From the NCBI GenBank assembly GCA_001586965.3, contig LUCW03000082.1:30001-56559 (forward strand): a stretch of DNA of 26,559 bases, written 5' to 3'. The stretch comes from Sphaeroforma sirkka (taxonomy: Eukaryota; Opisthokonta; Ichthyosporea; Ichthyophonida). The translations under genes and the position numbers were made by a program. Every line of letters begins with the position of its first letter. Position 1 is the first letter of the stretch. The notes under the pieces were generated by a model, which saw only the letters and a list, made by a program, of their open reading frames with translations, ran no database searches and was not told the origin of the DNA. Below are positions 8,837 to 19,832 of this stretch, one piece after another.

Positions 8837-8956
8837 GCCACAATATGGGTGTATCTTATAAGCCTCGGACAAAAGGTGCGAATGGGGTACGACACAGAAA
8901 GATGAAGGAGTTCATGCGTGGAGCGGCTTCGACTTGTTTTCAGCTTTCATTATGGT
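8837..8956 (+). mobile_element. Ty3/gypsy integrase remnant
   Basis: The + strand encodes G-V-S-Y-K-P-R-T-K-G-A-N-G-V-R-H-R-K-M-K. This matches the region around the third catalytic acidic residue of the family B integrase at 18558-19337 (G-V-P-Y-K-P-Q-T-Q-G-A-N-E). Only about 40 codons are recognisable. It is an old, heavily decayed fossil at the inner edge of the left satellite arm. Confidence 0.65.
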
Positions 8957-9783
8957 AGTCAATTGTTATAGGGCTTATCTCGCAAATCTATGATAGACAC
9001 GACATCCGTCATATACAAGGCGACCCCATGGCGCCGCTTATTTACGCTCGCCTGGAGCAAAGCAATATACATCGATCATTATGCATGTATGTTCTTGTCA
9101 CATATTGAAAAATATATATAATATTCGCATGCTTGTGAAAACGTGTATGGCGACATAACTGATCATATAAGCGTATTAAGGCGTGCTTGATAAATTTATC
9201 ATACTTGTTTGTTTTTCTTGTACGTTTGTTGTCCAGCACGACCTGCAAAGGCGAATATTCATCAACTCCACCTTTGTATGCGTTCGAATGTCGTCATATA
9301 GTTCGGTATCTTGTTCAATCCAAAACAATCACCTGTCAGTACCTAAACAAAATTATTCATATGCATGTCCTTCTTTCCACACAAGACTCTATCCTTCTTT
9401 TATATATTTTTTGTGTACGGAACTGTTTTAACCCTTTATAACATTCTGTAGTTGCCCTATATATCGTTTGATCACTAGGTTCATTAGCATCTGTCGGCAA
9501 CTTTCAAGCTGAGTTCTGTGCTCGGATGATATTACCATGGCTATAGTACAATATTTACACTATTGCACAGCCGGTCGTAGAAATATGGTCGATGCTGGGA
9601 CATAGTTGGGGCGTAGAGTAGTTTGATTCCTTCGTGTCAAGCGGAGCAATCCGCGAGAATACTGCTGGGTAATGAAACCGGAGGAATAATGTTAGACGGA
9701 GCTTTAGATTATTTGCCAGTTACTAAGGCTAGGAAGGCTTAACGATCTCTTGAATAATATATTCGCTTACTTAAAGACAAGAG
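8957..9783. other. Central segment between the satellite arms; no gene recognised
   Basis: No satellite words and no convincing coding region. The overlapping + frames at 9183-9441 have no domain. A short palindrome (GATAAATTTATC) lies at about 9189. Confidence 0.4.
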
Positions 9784-10260
9784 ATGTTTAATATGATTCG
9801 GTTTCTATCAGAGGCAGAGGTGGGTTGTGTGAACGAAGTGTTCGCAGTGCCAAAAGGAGAACAACAACAACGTCAAATCACGGATGCTGGACCGTCCAAT
9901 CTGATGCAACAGCGTACTTCTAAATCTGGCTACACACCCAGGAGATTTCAGTGTACTGATTTCCCCCCAAGTAAAGGACTATACGAAAGAGTCTCGGACG
10001 GTGGCAATTTTTATCTTCGTATCTGGACTTATACACGGATTCATAAGTAACTATGTCTATCACGTATACGAGATGAGCCTCACGGGAAAGAGATTTCGCT
10101 ATCCATGTTTCGTGGCCTTGATTATGGGTGGTCAGTGGGTCGTCACCGATTTTGATAGACGATGAGAGTATATGCTTTATATGCCTGAGGCGATTCAGTA
10201 TATCTATATAGATGCGTGTGAAACTTGGTTACCGATGGAGAAGCAGTGTATCATCTACAT
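9784..10260 (+). mobile_element. Possible decayed reverse transcriptase region
   Basis: A + strand frame contains V-P-K-G then, further on, R-F-Q-C-T-D-F, and downstream peptides include G-K-R-F-R-Y and Y-I-Y-I-D. Order and spacing recall the fingers and palm of a DIRS-like or Ty3-like reverse transcriptase, but each match is weak. If real it is an old fossil with several breaks. Confidence 0.28.
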
Positions 10261-10378
10261 GAGTCTGCGTGCCTAAAGTATCAGCATTATGAAAGAGTTA
10301 AACTGTACATAAATTTGAATGAACGTTTTGCGTTCCCGTATGTCGCTGATATAAGTACATTTATCTCCTGTTCTTAGC

Positions 10379-12070
10379 ATGATCCAAAAAAAAAAAATTA
10401 TATATATTGTTCGGGAACTATGTATATTATATCCCGTTTTCAGTATTTATATGCGCAAAATTTTAATATCAAGGTTCAGGAACTATACACGCATATTCCT
10501 TGTTTTTCAGTATCCTGAAATTTCCTTCAATGTTACGGCTTGTAGGAAAAGAGAGAATTGCCTTCTGAGATTGTCGCTGAATGAATTGCGATGACTACAA
10601 TATAGACAGTTGTGCCTTTTTATTTTAATACATATTATGCGAAAAAATTGAAATATTAATGTTCAGGAACTATGATCATATATGCCCCAATTTCAGAACT
10701 ATGGGGAAAAATATTAGTGTCAAGGTTCGAGAACTTCAGACACTTACGTCCAGTTTCTACCATCATGAAAACAGCTTGAATGTTACGGCTCATAGAAAAA
10801 CGGAGGCTTTGCATTCCCAAATTTTATTATGTCAAGAGAGGCCTTGTAGAAAATGAAGACTTTGCCATATGAAAATGTCGCTGAATGAATTTAGACGATT
10901 GCAATATGGCAATTGTGGCCTTTATATATATATTTTGCGTAAAAATTGAATATCAATATTAGGGAGCATTGGACCTTGTGTCCCTATTTCAGCACTACGC
11001 GGAAAATCTAAATATCAAGGTTGGGGAACGGTAGTGACTTAAATCCTGAAATACAACACTATGAGGGACACTATAACGTCAAAGATTTTAGAATTGTGAA
11101 TGGACACTTTGCCTTCCGGTATTATCGCTGAATGAATTCAACTGATAGCAATATATACATTTGTTTCCAGTTTATAGCATGATGCATAGAATTCGAATAT
11201 CAATGTTCGGGAACTATGAATACTTCCCTTTCGCTTTTCGCCATCGAAGAAAATAAATTATCAAATGTTTTAAGGCTTGTAGTAAAATTGAGACTTTGCC
11301 CTTCGGTAATGTCGTTGAATGAATTTAAATGATTGTAATTTGGACAAGTGTGTCTTGTTTTTAGAACTAAACATATAAAAATATACCCTTGAAACAAATA
11401 ATATCTGCAGAAAAGTTGAATCCGATGTTCGAAACCTATGGAAATTTGTCCCAATTTTAGCACTACGTGGACAACCTGAGTATTAGTTTCGAGAACTGTA
11501 GACACTCGTATTCCGTTTATCAGAACAGGGAGAACATTCGAATACCAGTTTTAAATGTAAACTATTGTGTCTACGAGCTGTCTGATTGTCTGCAATATGG
11601 CCATATACGTCCTGCGTTCAACAACATACAGGACCTGAATATCGCGGTTTGTAAATAACGAGCACTTTTGCCACGTTTTCATCATTACGCGAAGTACTTC
11701 CACAGGGACACAATTCTGTACTCAGTATTATGCGAAAAATTATAAAATCAAGAAACGCGAATCTTTCAGCATCATAAAATAACATGTTTATCAAGGCTTG
11801 GAAAATGGGACTTTGCCTTCTAGGATTGTCGCTGAAGAAAAAAAGAAGATTGCAGTGTAGATATTTGTTTCCATTTTAGTATTTTGCGGAAAATTTGAAA
11901 TATTCGGGAACAATGGATTTTAAGTCCCAATTTCAGTACTTCGCGGAAAATTTGAAAAGGTACAGGAACTGTAAAGACATAACTATTGTATTTCAGTACT
12001 TTGATGGGGATAATGTTATATACTTCAATCTTGGGTAAATTGTTATGTCTAAGTATTTTTGAACATGTCA
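10379..12070 (+). repeat. Right arm of the satellite-like family (forward orientation)
   Basis: GTCGCTGAATGAATT-like words occur at about 10573, 10877, 11124, 11311 and 11827. Each is followed by GATTGCAATATGGACA-like and AATATCAATGTTCGGGAACT-like words. The higher-order unit is about 190-300 bp and has two related halves, one with TTCGGGAACTATGAACAC and one with CAAGGTTCGGGAAC. Strongly diverged. No coding capacity; apparent frames are chance. Confidence 0.78.
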
Positions 12071-12084
12071 CCAAGAAGGGGGAG

Positions 12085-12900
12085 GTTGGATGATGCCCGA
12101 TACCACACGCCGAACTGACGTATTTGGAATATCCTGCTTCGCCATAGCGGGAAGTATCATATGTGGTACCAGAAGTTTCGAAGATTTGGTCTGTACCGAA
12201 ATCTGGACAAATTACTTCAGCAGAGTGATGAGACGGGGTATAAAGAACATCAATCTATTGATCAGTACTGGATGGAGGTGAATTGGTGCCCGCTGTTAAT
12301 GGAAAAGGAAGCTCCCGAGATATTCGTGAAGAGTCCGTATGACGTGGTTGTCATGCCGATTCTATAGCTGTTGTAGTAAGTCTGGTCCAATTGACGACAA
12401 ATTATGGCCAACCAGAATACGCCCAACTAAGTTACTGATATAAGTAAAGTGGCTAGAAGTAAAAATCTATCAACAGGACCATGTTGGTTGCTATCATGGT
12501 ACAAAGGCGAATTGAGGTGCGTTCACGACAATGGGTAAAGGTTTCATGGGAGGGCTTGTCTCGGTCCGTGATGGTATGCTCTTCCCTTATAAATCGATAG
12601 CCAGAGAGTTCATATAGACGAAAAAAGCTGTGGACTGACAATCGAACCTTGGACTACGCCATTCGTTCTATAGAATAAAGAAGAAGCTTGCCACGATACG
12701 TCACCCGTGTGGAGACATTCTCGAACAATCCACGAAGACAATTATTCCACTTCACTGGCATTCCAGCGTAGCGCAACAGCATCCACATGCGCGGAAAAAC
12801 CACTTCATCGTTGCTATAGTGGTGACAAGACACACAGCATTCCAGGCACCCCCGGATTGTGTCTCAGATTCTATCGCGGCGAGGGCATGAGTATGTCAGA
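12085..12900 (+). other. Coding-like patch interrupting the satellite; possibly old retroelement
   Basis: Base composition changes here and satellite words disappear. Short + strand frames hold peptides such as R-F-G-L-Y-R-N and V-V-V-M-P-I, which faintly recall the methyltransferase-like domain of DIRS polyproteins. A later stretch has G-G-L-V-S-V-R-D-G, which could be from an RNase H. None is strong enough to name the element. Confidence 0.25.
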
Positions 12901-12904
12901 CACT

Positions 12905-13300
12905 TAAACGCCAACATTTTCAGAAAGTGAATGGATACTTTGACTTCCGCTAATGTCAGTGATATGGACATTTGTCTCTTGCGCTTATCATTGTTCAGAA
13001 AAAGAAAATTGAATATCAAGGTTTGGGAACTATGAACACTTTTGTTCCGTTCTTACTATCATGAAAGTCACTTGGATGTTAAGGCTTGTAAGAAAACTAC
13101 AGACTTTGCATTCCGATATTGCCACTGAATGGATATACATGACTGCAATATGGACATTTGTGTCCTTTTTATTAGTATGCGGTAATTTTGAATATCAACG
13201 TTCAGGAACCACGAACATGCATGTCCCAATTTCATCACTAAGCGGATAATTTTAATATCAAGGTTCGGGAACTTTAGGCACTCACGTCCCTATATATGCA
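12905..13300 (+). repeat. Right arm of the satellite-like family, continued
   Basis: Resumes with ACTTTGACTTCCGCTAATGTC, AATATCAAGGTTTGGGAACT and GACTGCAATATGGACATTTG words in the same orientation as 10379-12070. It ends within a GCACTCACGTCCCTATA word where the retroelement relic at 13305 begins. Confidence 0.75.
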
Positions 13301-13304
13301 CTCA

Positions 13305-14256
13305 GCCACAGTTTGCGTTGATTTGTCTTTCAGATGATATAGAATGTTATATCGTGAAGCAACATCAAACAGGTGATAGACATACTTATCTTTCGAGTGC
13401 TCGGACGTGGGTAGCTCAACCAAATCAATGATAACCCTACGCCACGGCTTCTCTTCTGATACACTCCGCAATGGGGCATATCCATGGCGTCTGATCCGGT
13501 TAACTTCGCAGTCGTTGCATTCGTGATACACCTGAGATATATATTGTCTAAGCTTTGGGTGTACAATCCCGTACCTCTTGCAATCTTTCCCAGTCATAAC
13601 CTTATCCATGTGTTTAAGAACATGATTTTGCTTTAACCATTTCAGAATGCCGTCCTCCGATGAACTTGCTGTGTCAATGTCTGGTGGTTGGGATTCTGCT
13701 ACTATATCACTGGGACTTGAAGACTCGTCTAGTTCAATCTCGCCTGAAAGATCAGCCGTGTGAATTCTGCTAATGTTCTCTTTGTCCATTAGTTGAGTTA
13801 TGGTCGTATACATTTGAAAAATCGTTCAAATGTTTGTGTAGCCTTGTCTCGGCTTCGTATGCAATTCCCCTGTCAGAACGTATCTTCTTGTAGAATGCTT
13901 TCGCTAGTGATGAGTTCCTCTTTGTTTCTGTAGGATCAGATTGTACCTCGGTGACACATACTGCAGGTGCGTGTGTCGGTCCACCCTCTCGTTGAAACTT
14001 AGGTGTCAAGAATGTAATCTTGGATTCTTCAACCTTACGCTTGGAGGTCTCGGATTGTGTCCAATTGGATGTTCCAACTGGACCTAATTAAATCTCTGAT
14101 GGGCATAAGGGCATCCCTAAATATCGGAAGAGTACAATCTAAACGTATAAGACCAAAATTACAATGGAAGCCACGATCAGGTGATGACGTGGCGACGCTG
14201 CCTTTGTATTGGATCATAGATTAAGTGAGAACCTTTTTCACCTTAAGAGGTGTTTT
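13305..14256 (-). mobile_element. Old relative of family B (Ty3/gypsy-like): integrase N-terminal part
   Basis: On the - strand a T-H-A-P linker, a Cys-x2-Cys integrase zinc region (C-N-D-C) and the first part of the integrase core (R-R-V-I-I-D-L-V-E-L-P) align with the corresponding region of family B at 18990-19897, at much lower identity. The fossil is partial on both sides: it abuts satellite at 13300 and family A at 14257. It has few breaks within what remains and is clearly older than the B copies to its right. The stretch 14020-14256 is not assigned. Confidence 0.7.
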
Positions 14257-14639
14257 TGTAGTAAACACATCAAAATACGATACTAAAACCTACTGAGTCT
14301 CCCCGAGACTCAGTGCGGTGTATTTATTCTTATATTTGATTGTCTACGTGGTCTACAAATAATTCACCTCGTGTGAATTAATTGTAAACTAATTCTAACT
14401 CCACACTGATAGTGGTTTAAGGGGACTTTTACTACACTCCCCTCAAGCTCAAGCGTCACCAGTCATTGAAGAGCTTCAAAAATAAATGACCTCTTAAACT
14501 ATTGAAAATTAAACATATAAAATTAGTAGTGTAAATTAAACAATATATAAACTAGTGAAATCCTTCTGCTGAGTAAGTTCGTGCCTTGGAAACTGGTCTT
14601 TTGAACCATTCCGGCTGTGCTGGTTTTTACCCCCCCCAT
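14257..14639 (-). repeat. 3' LTR of family A, copy 1
   Basis: Shared with 24853-25253. On + it begins TGTAGTAAACAC; on the - strand it follows a G-run that acts as the polypurine tract, seen as CCCCCCCC just after the LTR on +. About 383 bp. Contains a perfect 10-bp stem (14292-14301 with 14305-14314) and an 8-bp stem (14360-14367 with 14373-14380). Confidence 0.8.
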
Positions 14640-14759
14640 AAGCTGGGGTATCCGCTGGAGTTATACTCGCCTACAAGCTCGAGTTGTAGAATCGTCGTTC
14701 ACCTCTATACCGTGGTGAAATCTCACGAGGAGAGACAAACTCCGATCCGGAAGTAGATG

Positions 14760-16281
14760 ATAGACATCTAGTATTCATCAACGTAACGTTGGAAGTATTG
14801 TTGTTGTGCCACTTTCTTCTTCTGCCGAGTTTGCTCGGCTTTGTGGTATGTCGCGATGTCATTCGGATCGGCAAAAGCTTCGGCTGACTCCCAAGTTGGA
14901 TCACCATCCCGCCAGCGAACCAAGTATTCTGTATTCCCTGTGGAATCATTCTGTCTATGTCGAATGATGTAACGGAACGAGTAACCATCCTGCCACACAT
15001 GATCTTCTAAAGGCTTTTCGGTGGCTCTATGGACTAGTCGCAAAAGTTCCACTCTAACTGGTTTACCTTTGAAAGTATCTGGAAGTGAACCATCCTTGTG
15101 TGTCAGTTCATATCCTTGTCCCTGTCTGGCTTTGACAACGTATGGTCCAAACATTGGTCGCATTGCTTTGGTTGTGCGACCTTCGGACCGTACCATTACC
15201 ACATCCCCTGGTTGAAAGGCGATAAAATCGTAAGCATGGAGGCGGTCAAACTGCCTGGATAGTGTGTCTGCGTATTTCTGCGTGACCTTGTAAAGCGTCG
15301 GCAAGATAGTGTCGTGCAAACGATCCAGCCGTTGTGCCCAAGCCTCATTGGTGACCGGCTGATTCCCGGAAGGTCATCCGTGAAGTCAGCAAACGGAACA
15401 TGACGGCGACCGAAGTAAGCACTGAATTGTGCTGTCTTGTGTCGACGAGATATTCGGAGGTTCTGGCACAGCATAATAAGTGGTAGTCGGACATCCCATG
15501 CCGTAGGTAACGATTCACATAGGTTGCGAACTCCTTCGTGTATGTCTCTGTGTCTTCTCTCCGCTGCTCCCATAACCTGAGGACGATATGGTGGCGACTT
15601 CGCATGCATCACTCCAACTTCTTGAGTTATTAGTTTAACAATCTTGTTCGAAAACTCGCCTCCCTCGTCTGATTGGATTTTCCTGGGAAAACCATGTTCC
15701 CCAAACACCTCCATAAGTTTCGATGTCACCACTTCTGCTGACTTTGTGGCCGTTGCTCTCAATATCGAGTACCCCGTTGCTATATCTAAGACGTGCAATA
15801 TATATCGATTTTCTGCTGCTGAAACTAGTGGCATTGGAATCATGTCGACTTGAATATGATCCCACGGATACTTTGCCGTTATATTAATCATCGGGTGAAG
15901 TCCCTTTTGTAACACCCTCTGTCCTAAACATGTGCGACAGTTTCTCCTAACTGTTTGTGCAAGTTCCAGAGCGTTAGGCCTCAAATGTCCGTTCTGCTGT
16001 AGTTGAGCAACTGTATCCTCTTCTCTATGATACCCAATCTCATGCTGACACAAGGTGAGCTGTGTGTGACGGCTTATCTCTTCCTCATCTGGAGAATCCG
16101 TTATGGCTACTTCCGAGGTAGCGATCGATACTAGCCGAGACGTATCTAATGGGGTGACTTTCGATACTGAGGACGGTTCGGCATATCCCAATCGTGCTGA
16201 AAACGTCGCTGGAAGGCTGTAACCATTGCGTGGGCCTACTCTGGCAATGACTGTGTGACCCCAGTGTCTTGCCACTCGCAT
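14760..16281 (-). pseudogene. Family A integrase and chromodomain (fossil)
   Basis: The integrase core has acidic residues in H-I-Q-V-D-M, I-Q-S-D-E-G-G-E-F and G-A-A-E-R-R-H with canonical D-x58-D-x35-E spacing. The tail carries E-Y-L-V-R-W-R-D and P-T-W-E-S-A-E-A-F, the aromatic-cage and WE motifs of a chromodomain, as in chromoviruses whose tail guides integration to marked chromatin. Broken in the integrase C-terminal half. Confidence 0.85.
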
Positions 16282-16461
16282 ACTTTCCGTTTATGAGGAA
16301 GAGCGTGGCAAATGGTGATCCTGTTGCGAAGCAAAGACATCGACATTATTCTCACCCATAATCCGTTGCGCTTGCTCAAAGTAATCTGGAAAAAGTTGCC
16401 AACATTCTGCATATAGTACCTCCGGGTCCTCAGTCTCAACAGTTCCCTCATGAAGCCTAGA

Positions 16462-17287
16462 CTACGCGTCTGGTAGCACGTTCTTTATACCCAGGATGTG
16501 CGAGATAGTGAAATTGAAAGGCGCTATGATGCGATGCCATCGTTGTAGCATCGGATTCAGCTTTAACTGTGTGTTCACATACACCAAAGCCTTGTGATCA
16601 GTCAACACTGAAAAGCGTTGACCTTCGAGATGATCCCGGAAGTGTGTGAGACCATATATCAAGGCCAATAATTCCTTCATGGGTGTTGCGTAATTGCGCT
16701 GTGCTGTGTTGAGGGTCTTGCTGAAGAACATTAGGTATTGCTTCTTCCCTTCTATGGTCTGGAACAATGCACCTCCAATACCGTAGTCGCTTGCATCCGT
16801 TTCAAGTTGTAAAGGTGCTTCGTCGACGGGAAAATTTCAACACTACTGCCTCAACTATGGCTTGCTTCATGGCATCCCAAGCTTGCTGGTGTCTCTGTTC
16901 CCACCTGTCTCCAATGTTTTACTTAGGCCTCAGTCTTACGAATACCCGGAGTGGGGCAACTACCTCTGCAAAGTTTGGTAGGTGCTCGTGAAGAAAGTTG
17001 GCTATTCCCAAGGCCGATGCAATGTCTTTGTACTTCTTCGGGGTTGGCCAGTCAATGAGCTTGGCCTGCTTTTCATGGCAAATATCAATTCCGGCCTTCG
17101 ATACTCGCTTCCCTAGGATCATGACTTCTTGGACTGCAAAATGACATTTTGAAGGGTTTAGCTTGGAACTGTGGTACGTCAGCCGCCGAATGACCTCTTT
17201 CACTACTCGTACGTGTTCCTCGTAGTCATCTGTTGCTATTACGATGTCGTCCAGGTAGTGATATGCCGGAAGTCCTTGCAATATCAC
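16462..17287 (-). pseudogene. Family A reverse transcriptase end and RNase H (fossil)
   Basis: Shows Y-L-D-D-I-V-I-A (reverse transcriptase catalytic motif), L-N-P-S-K-C-H-F, the I-D-W-P-T-P connection motif, F-S-K-T-L-N (RNase H start), K-E-L-L-A-L and L-T-D-H-K-A-L. All are typical of Ty3/gypsy pol. Broken. Confidence 0.88.
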
Positions 17288-17289
17288 AC

Positions 17290-17886
17290 TGTAAACTTCG
17301 ATGGAAATTACTAGGTTTCAAACTATATTAAACTAAAATACAATTTAGTCAGTTAGGATTTAGCAGTGGTAGCTTGTGTAAGAATGATCGGGACTGCCTC
17401 TTGTTAAGAGCCTAAATATCCTCGATCACACAGGGCGTACCTCTAGCTGTTCTTTATTGAATAATTTTCACTAGAAGTACTAAGTGTTCATGACCACTTG
17501 CCTAATTTGTAAATAGACATAATAACGTAAGTCACGTTAATACATTAGCTGATATAAATAAAGTTCCATCTGAAGAAAAGTTAAAAAAAAAGAAAAGACT
17601 TATTGGATTTTGGAGATTGGCGGGAGGACCAAAATCTATAAGTAGTAGTTCGGAGATTATAAAATTTAGTTTATAATATCCTACATCTACTAATGTCTCA
17701 AATAGGTCCAAGTAGATGAGTCATACCAAATACTCAGGCTATTGGAGCGATCAAAGTGAATTTAGAACACTTTGGAAATATTGAAAAAAGAGTTTGTACT
17801 AAATTATTTAAAATACAAAAAAAAAACCAATGTATTATCTCAATTGATCTTGATATTTTAGACTGACCGGAGGCCGTATTTCTACA
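17290..17886 (-). repeat. LTR of family B, copy 1
   Basis: Begins TGTAAACTTCGATGG on + and ends TTTCTACA, giving TGTA...TACA ends. The left edge is fixed by comparison with 26172, where the same sequence starts after different flanking DNA. Just outside on + is a C-run (GCCCCCAGTAGCTTTTAG), the polypurine tract when read on the - strand. About 597 bp. Confidence 0.78.
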
Positions 17887-18557
17887 TAGCCCCCAGTAGC
17901 TTTTAGAACTACGAACGTACGTTAAGATACGATCTAGTTGGTAAAGCGAAAACCAAAGTAAAAACGGTTTCGGTCATGACTTATCGAGTAAGTATGTGCC
18001 TATATGTACGAGTTCAAGACTCATGTTGTACTCTATGTCGTTTAGTATTTGGTCCAGTAACCATTTCCGATGTAGGCGCCTTACGTTTATTATTTGGTAA
18101 GGTATTAGCCAAAGGCTGTTCTTCATTAGTAAGTAAGTTTGAACAATTTTCTGCACTGTTGGTAAGCAGATCAGAAAGTTTAGTCACGTAGGAAGTAGGT
18201 GGCAAATAGGGAATTTCAGATCCGTCAGGGTTTGTAGTCACCTGAGGAAACCCTTTTCGTTTATCTCGTGTATTCTTATGTAAAAGCTTATTCCATTTCT
18301 TATTAAAGATACGAAGAAAGTCGCGAGATTCACGAAATGCATCGGAGGTTAGCTAAGCTACTGTCCCATCCATGAAACGGGTCTTGTAGTAAGTGTAACC
18401 GTCTTCGGATGTTTTATCAATTATATCTTTGACTTGTGACTCCATAACTGGTATATCAGAATCAAATGAGCGAGCGAATGAGAGTTCGGAGGTAGGGATA
18501 CGGTGAGTGCCTAGATTGGTTGCGCTAGTACCATCAATGTTATTCACTTCGTAAGTA

Positions 18558-19337
18558 TCACTCTTTCTCATCATGGTAGGAAATAACAAAAGGTCCTATC
18601 GTCTTAGAAGAGAGTTCGGTAACGTTGGCGTTTCGATTTAGAATGTTAACGTAATCGCCGACTTTGAACTGAACAATGTTCTTAGTGTTATTCCATCGGT
18701 CATACGCTTTAAGTAGGACGCGATTCTTGTGCTCGAGTAAACAGGGGTAAACAACGTTCTGCATATGCTCGATCTTTTGTAGCCACGGGGTAGCGTGTTT
18801 CTCGGGCGCAGTTTTATCAAACGTTGCTTGTAATTCACTATAGCGGCCAAAGAAATAGTGAAACGGGAGTGTTCCAGTTTGAGGATTAATGCAGTTATTC
18901 ATTTGAGTCTGAACCCATTTCAAATGATAAGGCCACATATCCTCAACGTCGTCTAGTGCGGTACGCAAGAGTTTCTTAAGTTCTCTATGACGTGTCTCAT
19001 TTGCACCCTGCGTTTGAGGTTTGTAAGGAACACCACGCCTATGGTTCATGCCTGATACGAGTATAAGTGCCTCCATTACGTCGGTACAAAACTCACTACC
19101 GTTATCAGAACATAGTACTCGGGGGAAACCGAAGTCATTAAAGACGTGATAGCATAATTCTGCCACTGTTTGTGGACGTTTGTTCGGTATTGCATAAAGC
19201 AAGTTATAGCCCGAAGCCACACATAAGAAATGACAGATATATACATCGCCAGTATGCTTGGATCGCGGGAGTTTAACCAAATCGACTATGACTCGGCGCA
19301 TCGGTTGGTCTTCTGTCACACTTTTAGGGGTGCCCAA
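18558..19337 (-). pseudogene. Family B integrase core (fossil)
   Basis: V-I-V-D-L, L-C-S-D-N-G-S-E-F and G-A-N-E-T-R-H give D-x58-D-x35-E spacing of a retroviral-type integrase. A zinc region with C-T-D-C lies just upstream near 19350. The downstream part ends with F-K-V-G-D-Y-V, typical of the integrase C-terminal SH3-like domain. Confidence 0.88.
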
Positions 19338-19832
19338 CCGTATCGCTTGATCTGGTTCTTTTCACAATCAGTACAGCGTCGGTATACTTCACGTATGGTT
19401 TCTTCCAGCGCCGGGTGATCAAGCCCTGCACGAATAGCCATTTTATAAGTATGCTCATATGCTCGATGCGTTAAATTATGTATAATTTTAACTCTACTTT
19501 CGAGCTCCTCTAAGTCAGTCAGATTCTGCGTAACGCTGGCTGGATGAACCATAGTCCTGTTGGAAAGGGCAACCTCAGTATCAGGAGGGGTAGAGTCCTG
19601 AGATACATAATTGATAACATTGGATTGTTGAAGTATCTTCTTCAGTTGTTTCGCAACTCCTGGCTGTTCTTTAAGCAGCGCTTTAAGTAGTTGAGTGCGA
19701 GCTTCAGGTTCTCTTAGAGTTTTGAGTCTTTGATCCATGGCCTTAGCTAGTTCCATGTTTTTACGATCTAATGCCGTTTCAATCGGCATTACCTCGACTG
19801 CAATCTTGTTGGGTGCATGTGTTGTACGAGTC

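Larger units (their letters stand above)
14257..17289 (-). mobile_element. Family A, copy 1: chromodomain Ty3/gypsy element, 3' part
   Basis: Read on the - strand: reverse transcriptase end with Y-L-D-D-I and connection domain (16919-17287), RNase H with T-D-H-K-A-L (16462-16767), integrase with an N-terminal H/C zinc region and a D-x58-D-x35-E core (about 15560-16060), a GPY/F-like region and a chromodomain (about 14800-14990), then a 3' LTR. Everything upstream of the reverse transcriptase palm is absent because family B begins at 17290. The pol part is broken, with roughly half a dozen breaks. It is about 95 percent identical by eye to copy 2 in the shared part, so moderately young. Confidence 0.88.

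Noticed and set aside
9183-9441. Two overlapping 82- and 84-codon frames
   Set aside because: No domain, no codon pattern and no splice context; likely chance in AT-rich DNA.
7290-13300. CRISPR array or bacterial repeat cluster
   Set aside because: Repeats are long, diverged and without regular unique spacers, and the surrounding DNA is eukaryotic.
15021-15215. Plus-strand frames within the family A regions (also 15644-15853 and 25683-25877)
   Set aside because: They are antisense shadows of the integrase and chromodomain; their near-identical recurrence comes from the duplicated element.
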